Of a DNA stretch of 64,000 nucleotides, positions 1 to 8,138 are shown piece after piece. This DNA is from Bythopirellula goksoeyrii (lineage in GTDB: Bacteria; Planctomycetota; Planctomycetia; Pirellulales; Lacipirellulaceae). The notes under the pieces were generated by a model that had not been told where the DNA came from, did no database searches, and worked only from the letters and a program-made list of their open reading frames with translations. A program made the translations under genes and the position numbers. The first letter of the stretch is position 1; every line of letters starts with the position of its first letter. Location of the stretch: contig NZ_CP042913.1 in assembly GCF_008065115.1 (NCBI RefSeq), positions 319,211-383,210 of the forward strand. Direction: 5' to 3'.

Positions 1-371
1 AACGAAACTGGCCCCCACAGGAATTCGAGTGCAATACGATGCGGGAATGGGACAACTTTTTCTGGTGGATAGAAGGCCGTGGCTTTCCCAGTAGCGTCAC
101 ACCTGGCAATTGGCCTGCTCGCAATGCTCGACCGACACTTGTCGAAGGGCGCATTCGCAATGGCAACCGTCTATCCGCACGTACGGCATGCGCCGAGACT
201 ACCATCTGGCTTCGCCCCGACATCGTCGATTTTGACAAGCCAATCCGCGTAGAGCTCAACGGCAATCGCGTGAAGGGGGACGATCAGCCAAGCCTAGAAG
301 TGTTACTCGAAGATGCTCGCACTCGCGCCGACCGCCAGCGTCCTTTCTGGGCAAAGTTGCAAGCCCCATGA
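1..371 (+). CDS. C-terminal fragment of a probable secreted hydrolase/peptidase
   Basis: An open frame runs from position 3, without a start codon in the window, to a TGA at 369-371. The visible part is about 122 residues. It contains an aromatic stretch (WDNFFWW), a NWP..NARP segment, and a C-terminal WAK motif a few residues from the end. From memory, this resembles the C-terminal domain of long planctomycete alpha/beta-hydrolase-fold peptidases, in which a beta-rich tail follows the catalytic domain. The catalytic part lies outside the window, so the function cannot be confirmed here. ATG codons inside the fragment (for example at 39) are probably internal, because the frame is open and protein-like upstream of them. 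Confidence 0.55.
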   Translation, partial: RNWPPQEFECNTMREWDNFFWWIEGRGFPSSVTPGNWPARNARPTLVEGRIRNGNRLSARTACAETTIWLRPDIVDFDKPIRVELNGNRVKGDDQPSLEVLLEDARTRADRQRPFWAKLQAP

Positions 372-380
372 TGAGCTACT

Positions 381-523
381 CGTTCCCAGGCTCCTGCCTG
401 GGAACGCACTGCCTGCGAGGCTCTGCCTCCTACTGGCTTTCTTCACGAGTTGAGTGAAGGGACTACGCAAAGACAGGCAGAGCCTGGAATGCATTGCGTT
501 ACTAGGCAGAGCCTAGTAACGAG
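381..523. repeat. Composite palindromic intergenic repeat
   Basis: Two perfect 10-bp inverted repeats flank the element. The left one has arms at 381-390 and 397-406 (cgttcccagg / cctgggaacg); the right one has arms at 497-506 and 512-521 (cgttactagg / cctagtaacg). A shorter hairpin (gaggc / gcctc) lies at 417-429, and a matching aggcagagcctgg segment sits near 476-486. The outer ends resemble each other in inverted orientation, as in a palindromic mobile repeat. It fills the space between two convergent genes. Similar cgttcccagg-type repeats are, from memory, widespread in planctomycetes and cyanobacteria. Confidence 0.75.
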
Positions 524-525
524 TA

Positions 526-2517
526 TTACCGCACTGAGCTAGCGTCACTTGAGAGTTGTGATCCCGATGCTCTGGCTTGTGGGGCAACCTTGGTCAACGT
601 GGCACCTACTACAAACCAACCATCTTCGTCCGTGCGCACCAGGGTCCCTGCTGGGCCAAAGTAGCGGCGTACCATGTCGAATTCTGGTAGTTGATGGCCG
701 TCAATTTTTTGCTCCCGCAGAATTCCTTCATCTTCGACTTCCTCGGGGGTCAGTAGGCGGTTCAAGAGCCTACCAAACAAAGTCTCAGCCTCCGGCATTT
801 TCCCCTGTCGCAGTAATTCGTAGGTTGGTCGGTAGGCTTCGTCTGTGCGGACGAAAAATTTGGCCGAAACGGGGCCAGGCAGGAGTTGAGTCATCACGCT
901 CTCCACCTCACGGAAATCGCCAGCACCACTCAGATCCATCGCTTCTTCTTTCTGAGAAAGGACCTTTCGCAAGAAATCCGCGTGAGATGCTATGAACATA
1001 TGCCCATCGGTCACACATACTGCCGAGGAGGTGAGCGCCGCTGCTCCAAAAGCATCGTCTTGGACCGCCCCTTCTGTAGGCTCTAGTAAATCAAGGTCAT
1101 TTAGGTCGAGGTCCATCCCTGAAAGATCGGCTTCCGCTTCTTGAATTTCCCAAATCGTCTTGCCCTCAAAATTCGTACTCGTGGCGTTGGGATCACTCTT
1201 CATGAACTTTTCGACCGTTTTTGCAATCGCCTTCTCATTTGCCAACTCAACTACAATCATGAATCGCTCACATTGTGGAGTGATTGGCAATTCATAATCC
1301 GTAACCAGCACAATTCGGTCGCCGAGATGAGCGACAAAGTCTTTTTGAACATCCACTTGTGGACCATAAGGGTCCCGCTCTAGTCCTTCTAACACTCCGG
1401 CAAAGGCTTCTTCATAACCAGCGATTGCATCGAACAGTGTGCCAAAGAATTGGAAAGCGTTATCCAAATCCATGCTAAAGGTGCGATAACTGGCTAGTTT
1501 GCGAGGAAGCCAATCGTGAGTCTCCAGTGAGTCTTGATTGGGAAACTTCATCATCCGCATAGCCAACTTATATTTATCAGGCTCTCCAGGTATTGCCGGG
1601 GCGTAAACTGCTGTGCGATGTAAGAGTTCAAATGAACTCCCCACCGACAGATTAACGAAACCACCCAAGGATTGCACGGCGTCGAATCCCTGCTCTTGCA
1701 ATATCTTGACGTAATCTTTGCCAGCTTGCTTTGAATCGGCAGACTCCAAAGAACGAATAGCGCGGGAATAGCCAAAGGGGTCGGCAAACCACTGTACGTC
1801 GGGCACTAGGTCACTAGCCTCTTTCTCGCATCGTTCGAGTGTCTGTTGATATGCCACAACTTCTGAGAGACCAGCCGATTCGTCTTTGAAACGGGCGAGC
1901 ATTGCGTTGGCTTCGCTGGCACTATCAGTTGCACAAAAAATGTCTTCCTGGACGAAGTAAACCGTTTGTCGGGCGATATCGTTCTCATTCTGGGGAGGAA
2001 TATCATAGGTCGTGAAGGTGGTTCCTTGCCGATCGTCAGATGTCTTGGTAGCTCCTCGCTTAGTTAGCTCACGGTCAAGCTTCGTCAAAAAGCTCTCCAA
2101 TTCGCGATGCCGGTCGGTCGTATCAACGGTGAGAGCTATGGCTGCTCGACCCTTGTCGACTTCGACCATCGCAACTCCGATTTCACCTCCAGCCACATCT
2201 CTCAAATCCTCAACATCGATGCCCAGTTTGTCGCGCACTCCTGAAATTTTCTTCTCGATTTGCTTTCTCGCATCTTCGACGAAGGGCCGCATCGATTCGT
2301 CTTGGACCAGTTGTCCAAGCTGAGTCTGATGCCAATTGGCAATCAGGCCTTCAATGTTCGGAACTGAGACAAATCCTCGCGACTGAGGCGACATCAACTG
2401 GTCGCTAGGGACCGCAGCCAAGAGGTGAGTAGATGTAAGCAGTGTGGCAAATAACGCCAGAGACGAAGTTATGCCGAGAGAGCGCAGAGAGCGACGTCCG
2501 AAGAATTCAATATGCAC
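526..2517 (-). CDS. Large secreted protein of unknown function (DUF3352-like)
   Basis: This is a 663-residue protein when started at the GTG at 2517. The frame stays open upstream to an ATG at 2697, but that extra stretch is rich in Arg and Pro and looks untranslated. The chosen start has an AGG-containing site a few bases upstream and places a signal peptide directly at the N terminus: Arg-rich n-region, hydrophobic core SLALFATLL, then a cleavage region at LLAA. The mature part has alternating helical and beta segments, a GGEIGVAMVEV stretch near residue 105, and an acidic region (DLDLNDLDLLE) in the C-terminal half. The overall pattern recalls DUF3352-type secreted proteins of planctomycetes. 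No catalytic motif was recognised. It lies alone between a palindromic repeat and a VWA gene on the same strand. Confidence 0.8.
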   Translation of the reverse strand: MHIEFFGRRSLRSLGITSSLALFATLLTSTHLLAAVPSDQLMSPQSRGFVSVPNIEGLIANWHQTQLGQLVQDESMRPFVEDARKQIEKKISGVRDKLGIDVEDLRDVAGGEIGVAMVEVDKGRAAIALTVDTTDRHRELESFLTKLDRELTKRGATKTSDDRQGTTFTTYDIPPQNENDIARQTVYFVQEDIFCATDSASEANAMLARFKDESAGLSEVVAYQQTLERCEKEASDLVPDVQWFADPFGYSRAIRSLESADSKQAGKDYVKILQEQGFDAVQSLGGFVNLSVGSSFELLHRTAVYAPAIPGEPDKYKLAMRMMKFPNQDSLETHDWLPRKLASYRTFSMDLDNAFQFFGTLFDAIAGYEEAFAGVLEGLERDPYGPQVDVQKDFVAHLGDRIVLVTDYELPITPQCERFMIVVELANEKAIAKTVEKFMKSDPNATSTNFEGKTIWEIQEAEADLSGMDLDLNDLDLLEPTEGAVQDDAFGAAALTSSAVCVTDGHMFIASHADFLRKVLSQKEEAMDLSGAGDFREVESVMTQLLPGPVSAKFFVRTDEAYRPTYELLRQGKMPEAETLFGRLLNRLLTPEEVEDEGILREQKIDGHQLPEFDMVRRYFGPAGTLVRTDEDGWFVVGATLTKVAPQARASGSQLSSDASSVR

Positions 2518-2767
2518 GATGAACCTGCCTGGTACGGGTCGTGGAGGTAAGCGGTATGAGCGTGATCGCGTAGACGCGGGGGGGTGTACTGAATTATCGA
2601 CCAGCCGGCAAGGTTTGTCTTGCCTAGCTAGCGTGACCCTGTAGAGCTTACCCAATAAGTGCAAGACGTCCCAGCGGGATAAATGGAAAATTGGCAAGAT
2701 AGGGGGAGTTTGCGGATTACTTATCTTCAGTGGACTTTTTTTGTGTTTTTCCTACATGGCGATCATC

Positions 2768-4468
2768 TCACGCCAAAATCTCCCTCCGACGCTTCAAGTA
2801 GTCCCACACCACATAACGATCTAGATCTCGCCCTGCTGTAAAGAACACTCGACCCCTGGTGGATTCGGCAAGGCGATAAGCAAATCGCACGTCTTCTTCA
2901 GTTTGTGACCAACTTGGAAGCAGAAACAGATTAATCGTGATTCCTTCGCGGTGGCATAATTTCCCCTCGCGCATCGTGGCTTGTTCTGTTTGAGGGTCAG
3001 GGGGATACAACAGAAAGAGCATTTCTGCTTCAAAGTGGGCCGTGGGGAGGCCGTCAGTGATAAGTACGATTTGACGGTTGGGAGTGTCTTGAGTGGAGAG
3101 TAACCGCCGAGCTGTTGAGAGAGCATGTTGAATGTTGGTAAAATGCGGCGGAACCTGGTATTCGCTAATGTCATCGCGGCTCATGTCAGCACGAAGTCGC
3201 ACGACCGGGTCGAATACGGTTACTGGCTTGGGCATTAGCTCAACAATCCGACCGCGCTCGACCGGCTTGGCGAAACTAGCCATCTCGACAAACTGCAAAT
3301 AGTCACCAGGATACTCGCTACGGATAAGGCCTTCGAGTGTGAGTGCCATCCGCTTGACGTTGATGTACTGACCATCGTAGCGCATTGAGCCGCTCATGTC
3401 CATCAGCACACACGTCGCACATTTGGGATTATTGCGAGTATTGTGAACCTGCATGTCTTCGGAGTTAAACCGAATCGGCAGTCCCGGCCCTTGTCGCAAC
3501 ATGGCATTGACGAACGTACCGGGAATGTCCAGCTGCGTGATCGAGTCGCCAAATTCGTAGGGCTTAGTGGATTGAAGTTCTACGGCTCCTTCACCAACAA
3601 TCGGGCCCTGATGCCGTCCGGAGCGCGAGGGAGTTAGTTCGCTGAAGAGCCGGTCAATCAGCTTGGCCTGAAAGATGCGATATGCCTTGGGAGTGACGCG
3701 AAAGTTGCCGTCTTGCTGTTCGAGTCCCTGCCGCTCTGCGATTTCGCGCAAGTAGTCTTGGATCTGCTGCTGCAAAGCGGAGAGTTGGTCGATGTCTCCT
3801 GGCTCGGCAAATTCGGCGAGGGCTTCCATATCGACGAGTCCGATCTGGGCCGTCTCGCGGGCTTCTTCAAGTTGTTTGATAAGTTCATCAATTCGCTCAA
3901 GCTCTTCCTTCACCTCCAAGGCCTGCGGCACCGTGAGTGCTTCTCGGCCAGTGAATTCGTATCGCGCAGCGAGTTCCTCGATTTCGTACTTGTTGCCAAG
4001 CGATTCGATCAACCCAATTAGCGCACGGGCGAACGGAGATTGATCGTCCCCCACCGCATACCAAAGCCGCTCCAGGTCACGAAGTTGCTCTTCACGGATA
4101 GCCGTGTGAAACTGTTCACGATGCCGGCGGGGCGGTTCGACACTTTGCGCCTGCTCGATATAATCACTATGCACTCTTTGGCGCACCTTGCGGGTTTCAA
4201 ATCGGTCTAGAATCTTGCGTTTCCTCTCACGCAAAATCGCCAACAACGCTTCAATACTGGGCCCCAACCCTGATATCTGGCTAGGATCGATTCGTACAGC
4301 ACGAGCTAACTCTTCGTCGGTCAATTCGCGATGCTGGCCATACATGAGCATGTGCTCGAAAGCCGATGAGACAAGATCGGGAGGCTCCTGGGTGGGACTG
4401 GGAAACCGCTGGGGATCGTACTTTTGATACGTATGTATAATCCCGCCGAGCGTATTGCGATTGGCCAT
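2768..4468 (-). CDS. VWA domain protein (CoxE/magnesium-chelatase-D-like)
   Basis: This 566-residue protein has no signal peptide and is probably cytoplasmic. The N-terminal half is helical and rich in charged residues, with a coiled-coil-like part around residues 180-245 (EELERIDELIKQLEEARE). The C-terminal part is a von Willebrand A domain with an intact MIDAS start, DMSGSM, at residues 357-362, and a later LITDGLPTA that fits the second metal-site loop. Proteins of this layout usually work with a MoxR-type AAA+ ATPase in metal insertion or complex assembly. No MoxR gene is visible in the window, so the partner is unknown. The gene stands alone, 250 bp downstream of the acyltransferase gene on the same strand. 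Confidence 0.85.
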   Translation of the reverse strand: MANRNTLGGIIHTYQKYDPQRFPSPTQEPPDLVSSAFEHMLMYGQHRELTDEELARAVRIDPSQISGLGPSIEALLAILRERKRKILDRFETRKVRQRVHSDYIEQAQSVEPPRRHREQFHTAIREEQLRDLERLWYAVGDDQSPFARALIGLIESLGNKYEIEELAARYEFTGREALTVPQALEVKEELERIDELIKQLEEARETAQIGLVDMEALAEFAEPGDIDQLSALQQQIQDYLREIAERQGLEQQDGNFRVTPKAYRIFQAKLIDRLFSELTPSRSGRHQGPIVGEGAVELQSTKPYEFGDSITQLDIPGTFVNAMLRQGPGLPIRFNSEDMQVHNTRNNPKCATCVLMDMSGSMRYDGQYINVKRMALTLEGLIRSEYPGDYLQFVEMASFAKPVERGRIVELMPKPVTVFDPVVRLRADMSRDDISEYQVPPHFTNIQHALSTARRLLSTQDTPNRQIVLITDGLPTAHFEAEMLFLLYPPDPQTEQATMREGKLCHREGITINLFLLPSWSQTEEDVRFAYRLAESTRGRVFFTAGRDLDRYVVWDYLKRRREILA

Positions 4469-4598
4469 AGCCTGCCCCCAAGGAGTGATCGTGCGAACTA
4501 TAACATCATACGCAGGGGCAGCTCAGGTGGGAACCAGAGAGGAAGAAGACCCAAGCTCAAATTCCAATGAACATAATCAGCATGAATATGGTCTTTTA

Positions 4599-5810
4599 TT
4601 AGATCTTCACCGACTCAGCACTCAGTTTCGTGAGCATCTCGGTCAATTGCGTGCGTATGCCCGTCATGATCGGGTCTTCAGGTTGGCTGCGGTCACGCTG
4701 GCTGGCGACGGGAATCGCCTTGCCAACTTGCACCACAGCATGAAGCGGTCCGTGAACGTGTACGCTATCTGTAAAGTCCTCTTCGAATCGCTCCACGGTT
4801 TCGAGAATGTGTTCGGGAATGTTTTTCTCCGAATTGCGCACATAGTTTCGCGGATAATGGGACATCTGCTGCACGTAATAGCAGGCAGCCAATTGCTTCC
4901 AACGACGGCTGCGTTCCTCAGGTGAAATGTTGTTCTTCACCATATCAGGCAGAATCGTTGAGCGAAGACTCTTAACTCTCGCTACTATGCTTTCGCCAAC
5001 ATCCTTGATTTGCCATTCTTTTTCGAGTTTAGCGAGCACATCCTCCATCAACGCATCAACACGTTCATAAAAATCGCCGGAACGGGCATGGCCGAAGTAT
5101 TCGATCTCCTTGAGCGACAAGAGGGCCTGGCCGATTTGCTGTAAGCGACGGGTTAGTGGTCTGCCCTGCTGTGAATACCAGGACAAGTGCGACTCGATTT
5201 CTTTCAGAACCGGTTCAACCGTTTTGACAACGTCTCCCTTAAAGAAATAGCGTATTGCCACTGGATGCACCATGACCCCGCCTCGCGTGCCTAGTTTTTC
5301 GCGACGCTTGGCCGCGGTGCGCGCGATGAACGACGTACCATCCATCAACGGCATGAGAACGTCGTTATGCCGCGAGATGGCCCCCTCTGCGAACACCACT
5401 AGTGGCCTCTTGCCTTCGACTAATATGTTGACCGCGGTGTCGATCGCTTTGCGATCAACCCCCTCCCGATAGACACTGAATGCTCCCATGCGGCGGAGAA
5501 CGAAACGCTTCAGCGGCTCCTGCATGAAAAGGTGCCACGAAGCCATTGCATGCATTTCGCGTTTGATGATTCGCGATACATACCCCAATGTAAGAGGGTC
5601 GGACAAGCGACAATGATTGGGTGCAATCAGCAGACTGTGGCCCGCGTCTATTGATTCTTGTAAGAGATGCACGTCGCGATTCTCAACACTCTCAACGGCG
5701 AACGCCTTGCGCAAATATCGCTTTAGATAGAACTGCATCAGCCACGGCCAGAACTTACCGTATACCGGTGGTACGAATTCGTAGGGCTGATCGATGATGA
5801 CGTTTTGCAT
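4599..5810 (-). CDS. PlsC-like 1-acylglycerol-3-phosphate acyltransferase family protein
   Basis: This 403-residue protein has the two signature blocks of glycerolipid acyltransferases: NH-x4-D (N65, H66, D71) and the acyl-acceptor loop FAEG (E142, G143). It therefore probably transfers an acyl chain to a lysophospholipid or related acceptor at the inner membrane. The domain is N-terminal; the last 180 residues are helical and of unknown role, which makes the protein much longer than a standard PlsC of about 245 residues. The ATG at 5810 is preferred over the frame's first ATG at 5864 because the product then starts with a plausible sequence (MQNVIIDQPYEF). The exact substrate cannot be read from sequence. 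A second, shorter PlsC lies at 20547-21332. Confidence 0.85.
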   Translation of the reverse strand: MQNVIIDQPYEFVPPVYGKFWPWLMQFYLKRYLRKAFAVESVENRDVHLLQESIDAGHSLLIAPNHCRLSDPLTLGYVSRIIKREMHAMASWHLFMQEPLKRFVLRRMGAFSVYREGVDRKAIDTAVNILVEGKRPLVVFAEGAISRHNDVLMPLMDGTSFIARTAAKRREKLGTRGGVMVHPVAIRYFFKGDVVKTVEPVLKEIESHLSWYSQQGRPLTRRLQQIGQALLSLKEIEYFGHARSGDFYERVDALMEDVLAKLEKEWQIKDVGESIVARVKSLRSTILPDMVKNNISPEERSRRWKQLAACYYVQQMSHYPRNYVRNSEKNIPEHILETVERFEEDFTDSVHVHGPLHAVVQVGKAIPVASQRDRSQPEDPIMTGIRTQLTEMLTKLSAESVKI

Positions 5811-6010
5811 ACTTACGGCTCGTGAAGGAGCGAATAATGCGGAGTAAGTGACTTGCCTTCCCAATCAGTAAAGTTTACTGCGCAACGGGGAAAATGCTGG
5901 TTTTCGCGGTACGTCGCTAGAATACCCTGTTTTCCAGTGTTTTTTCTATAGCAACTCCGATAGAGGGGAGGTGGGGTGCCGATACTATAATTAGCTATCA
6001 GCGGAAACTG

Positions 6011-7024
6011 ATGGTTGACGATGCAGAACTGCGGGCTTCAGCCGGAAGCTATCAATGTATCTCTTTATCGAACGAGAAATTTGATTTGAAAGCCAACCGA
6101 AAGAAGTTGCGACCCCGCCGTGAGGCGGCCGAACGCCAGGCTGTTCGGTGGCAGGAGGATTTTGCTGATTACATCCGCACCGAGTGCCATCTGGCAGCAA
6201 ATACGGTGGAAGCCTACCGGCGGGATTTGGCGAGGTTCTTTCAATGGCTAGGTTCACGCCGCCTTCAGAGTATGTCGGTGAACGAACTGGCAGGTTATCC
6301 AGAGTGGCTCGGTGAGCAGCAGTTGTCGCCCAAGAGCATCACTCGACATGTGGCTTCTCTGAAGGTGTTCTTTCGGTTCGTACAACTCGAAGGTGCTTTG
6401 ACCGACAATCAGGCAGAACTACTGGGAACGCAAAAGCTCTGGCAGAAAGTGCCCCAAGTCTTGTCGGTCTCCCAGGTGGAGGAGTTGCTTGCCGCACCTC
6501 GGAAAGCAGATCCCTGGTTTCTAAGAGACCGTGCAATCCTTGAATTACTGTATGCCACCGGCTGCCGTGTTTCAGAACTCGCCACGTTGAAGTTGCCGGA
6601 CATGCACTTGGCAGAGCGATACTGCATTTGCCATGGCAAAGGAGACAAACAGCGAATCGTTCCACTAGGTCGCCGAGCCATTGCCGCGGTCGAACATTAC
6701 CTAGAAAACGAGCGACCACAATTGGCTGAGCGCGGCAAGCAAGTTTGCGATAGAGTTATTCTCTCACCTCGTGGGGCTGGACTTCGCCGCGAGCGAATTT
6801 GGGAACTCATCAAACGCTATGCCCTTCGAGTCGGCGTGCCTCGAGAAATCAGTCCGCACTCGTTGCGCCACAGTTTTGCAACCCACCTATTGGGAGGGGG
6901 TGCCGATCTCCGACAGGTACAGGAAATGCTAGGTCACGCAAGCATCGCAACGACGCAGATTTACACACATGTGGATCACACTCGGCTGAAGAAAGTGCAT
7001 CAGCAGTTTCATCCAAGAGCGTAG
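6011..7024 (+). CDS. xerD: Tyrosine recombinase XerD/XerC
   Basis: This is a 337-residue site-specific recombinase of the Xer type, which resolves chromosome dimers at dif with a partner Xer protein. All catalytic residues are present and spaced as in E. coli XerD: R186, K210, H283, R286, H309 and the nucleophile Y318. The N-terminal SAM-like core-binding domain starts near residue 45 (NTVEAYRRDL). The N terminus is about 40 residues longer than in E. coli XerD, so a later start such as the TTG at 6086 is possible. There are no phage or transposon genes around it, which favours a housekeeping Xer over an integrase. It diverges from the acyltransferase gene, with about 200 bp between them. Confidence 0.9.
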   Translation: MVDDAELRASAGSYQCISLSNEKFDLKANRKKLRPRREAAERQAVRWQEDFADYIRTECHLAANTVEAYRRDLARFFQWLGSRRLQSMSVNELAGYPEWLGEQQLSPKSITRHVASLKVFFRFVQLEGALTDNQAELLGTQKLWQKVPQVLSVSQVEELLAAPRKADPWFLRDRAILELLYATGCRVSELATLKLPDMHLAERYCICHGKGDKQRIVPLGRRAIAAVEHYLENERPQLAERGKQVCDRVILSPRGAGLRRERIWELIKRYALRVGVPREISPHSLRHSFATHLLGGGADLRQVQEMLGHASIATTQIYTHVDHTRLKKVHQQFHPRA

Positions 7025-7029
7025 GAATA

Positions 7030-7069
7030 AGTTGCGAGTTTCGAGACACGAGTCAAGATTCTCGCAACT
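7030..7069. terminator. Hairpin between convergent genes, possible shared terminator
   Basis: A perfect 9-bp inverted repeat (agttgcgag at 7030-7038, ctcgcaact at 7061-7069) lies in the 45-bp gap between xerD and the convergent hydrolase gene, touching the stop codon of the latter. The 22-nt loop can form a further small stem. There is no T-run on either side, so this is not a classical intrinsic terminator; the position is the main argument. Confidence 0.4.
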
Positions 7070-8028
7070 CATACATGAAACTTCGACAAAATCTCCATAG
7101 CGTGCCACTTGAGCACTGTCACATGCCCCGCGCGAGGGTCGATAGTGAGTTCACTGCCGACGATTTGCCGATTGAAATACTTCCCCATAGTTGGATGCGC
7201 GATGCGATCGCACCCACCTTGCCAGATTGAGACGCTGACTCCCTGTATTGCACATAGCTCGAACCCCCAACAACTCCCGAGCAGGCGAACGTCGGTAACT
7301 ACTCCATCAGGTCCGCACTGCGTTGCCTCATTCAGCATGGCGACCATGTGGTTGTAATATCGAGGATTGCAGAGAATTAGCTTCTTATCCGACGCAGTCC
7401 ACTCCTTGCTAACTTTTTCGACGACTTTGTCGGGACGTCGATCAAGGCGACGTGAGATCAACTTCACTCCAAATCGTCCCAGACGAGGGTGATTTCCCAG
7501 GAACGCGATCGAATTATCTGCACTCCCAGCACAAACCCCTGGTGAGTTTGGCGGAGTATGACCAGAAACTATGGCCACATGCGTAAGACGATCGGGAATC
7601 CTCAAGGCACAAGCTGATGCATACGGAGCCCCTCCCGAAAGTCCGAGAATTCCAAATGATGAATCGGAATATCCTAGGCAGTCAGCCAACTCTACAACAT
7701 TTCGAGGCCAATCCAGGATACATCGTTGAGCCTGGTAAGACGAACTTCCAATGCCTGGTCGGTCGATGGCAATGAGACGGACTCCTGCCTGACATGCTTC
7801 CTCCTCGATAAGTCCTGCTTCGATGCAGGATCCTGGCGTACCGTGAAAATAAAAGACGAGCGGCCCAGAGGGTTCACCAAATTCACAGTAACTAAGCACG
7901 CATCCACTAGGCAGCCGCCTGCGGCCCCGACGATAGCCGCCGCTGACGGCAGCACCTGCCAGTTTCCCGGAAAATGCACTTGTTAGGAAAGCCACCGAAG
8001 TAGCTAATGCTGTACGTCGAGAAATCAT
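7069..8028 (-). CDS. Exported alpha/beta hydrolase
   Basis: The 319-residue product starts with SRRTALATSVAFLTSAFSG, a twin-arginine-like signal, so export by Tat is likely. The hydrolase fold shows an oxyanion loop HGTPGS near residue 64, the nucleophile elbow GLSGG (S131), an acid at D274 (GGCDRIAHP) and the catalytic His at H302 (AGHVTV). The triad is complete, so the protein should be an active esterase, lipase or peptidase; the substrate is not evident. It lies downstream of the PEP-CTERM gene on the same strand with about 110 bp between them, and converges with xerD. Confidence 0.85.
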   Translation of the reverse strand: MISRRTALATSVAFLTSAFSGKLAGAAVSGGYRRGRRRLPSGCVLSYCEFGEPSGPLVFYFHGTPGSCIEAGLIEEEACQAGVRLIAIDRPGIGSSSYQAQRCILDWPRNVVELADCLGYSDSSFGILGLSGGAPYASACALRIPDRLTHVAIVSGHTPPNSPGVCAGSADNSIAFLGNHPRLGRFGVKLISRRLDRRPDKVVEKVSKEWTASDKKLILCNPRYYNHMVAMLNEATQCGPDGVVTDVRLLGSCWGFELCAIQGVSVSIWQGGCDRIAHPTMGKYFNRQIVGSELTIDPRAGHVTVLKWHAMEILSKFHV

Positions 8029-8138
8029 CGTTCATACCAAGGTGAAAGTCTAGTTAGCGTTTTATCGGCGCCCTGCGCATTGTAAGCACAATCCAGGGGT
8101 TTGGGGGAGAGTGGCACGTTTTGTTCCGAGATTACTGA

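Noticed and set aside
2518-2697. An N-terminal extension of the secreted protein at 526-2517.
   Set aside because: It would bury the signal peptide 60 residues inside and is Arg/Pro-rich like non-coding DNA.
6011-7024. A phage or island integrase.
   Set aside because: Residue spacing fits housekeeping XerD, and no tRNA, attachment site or phage gene is nearby.
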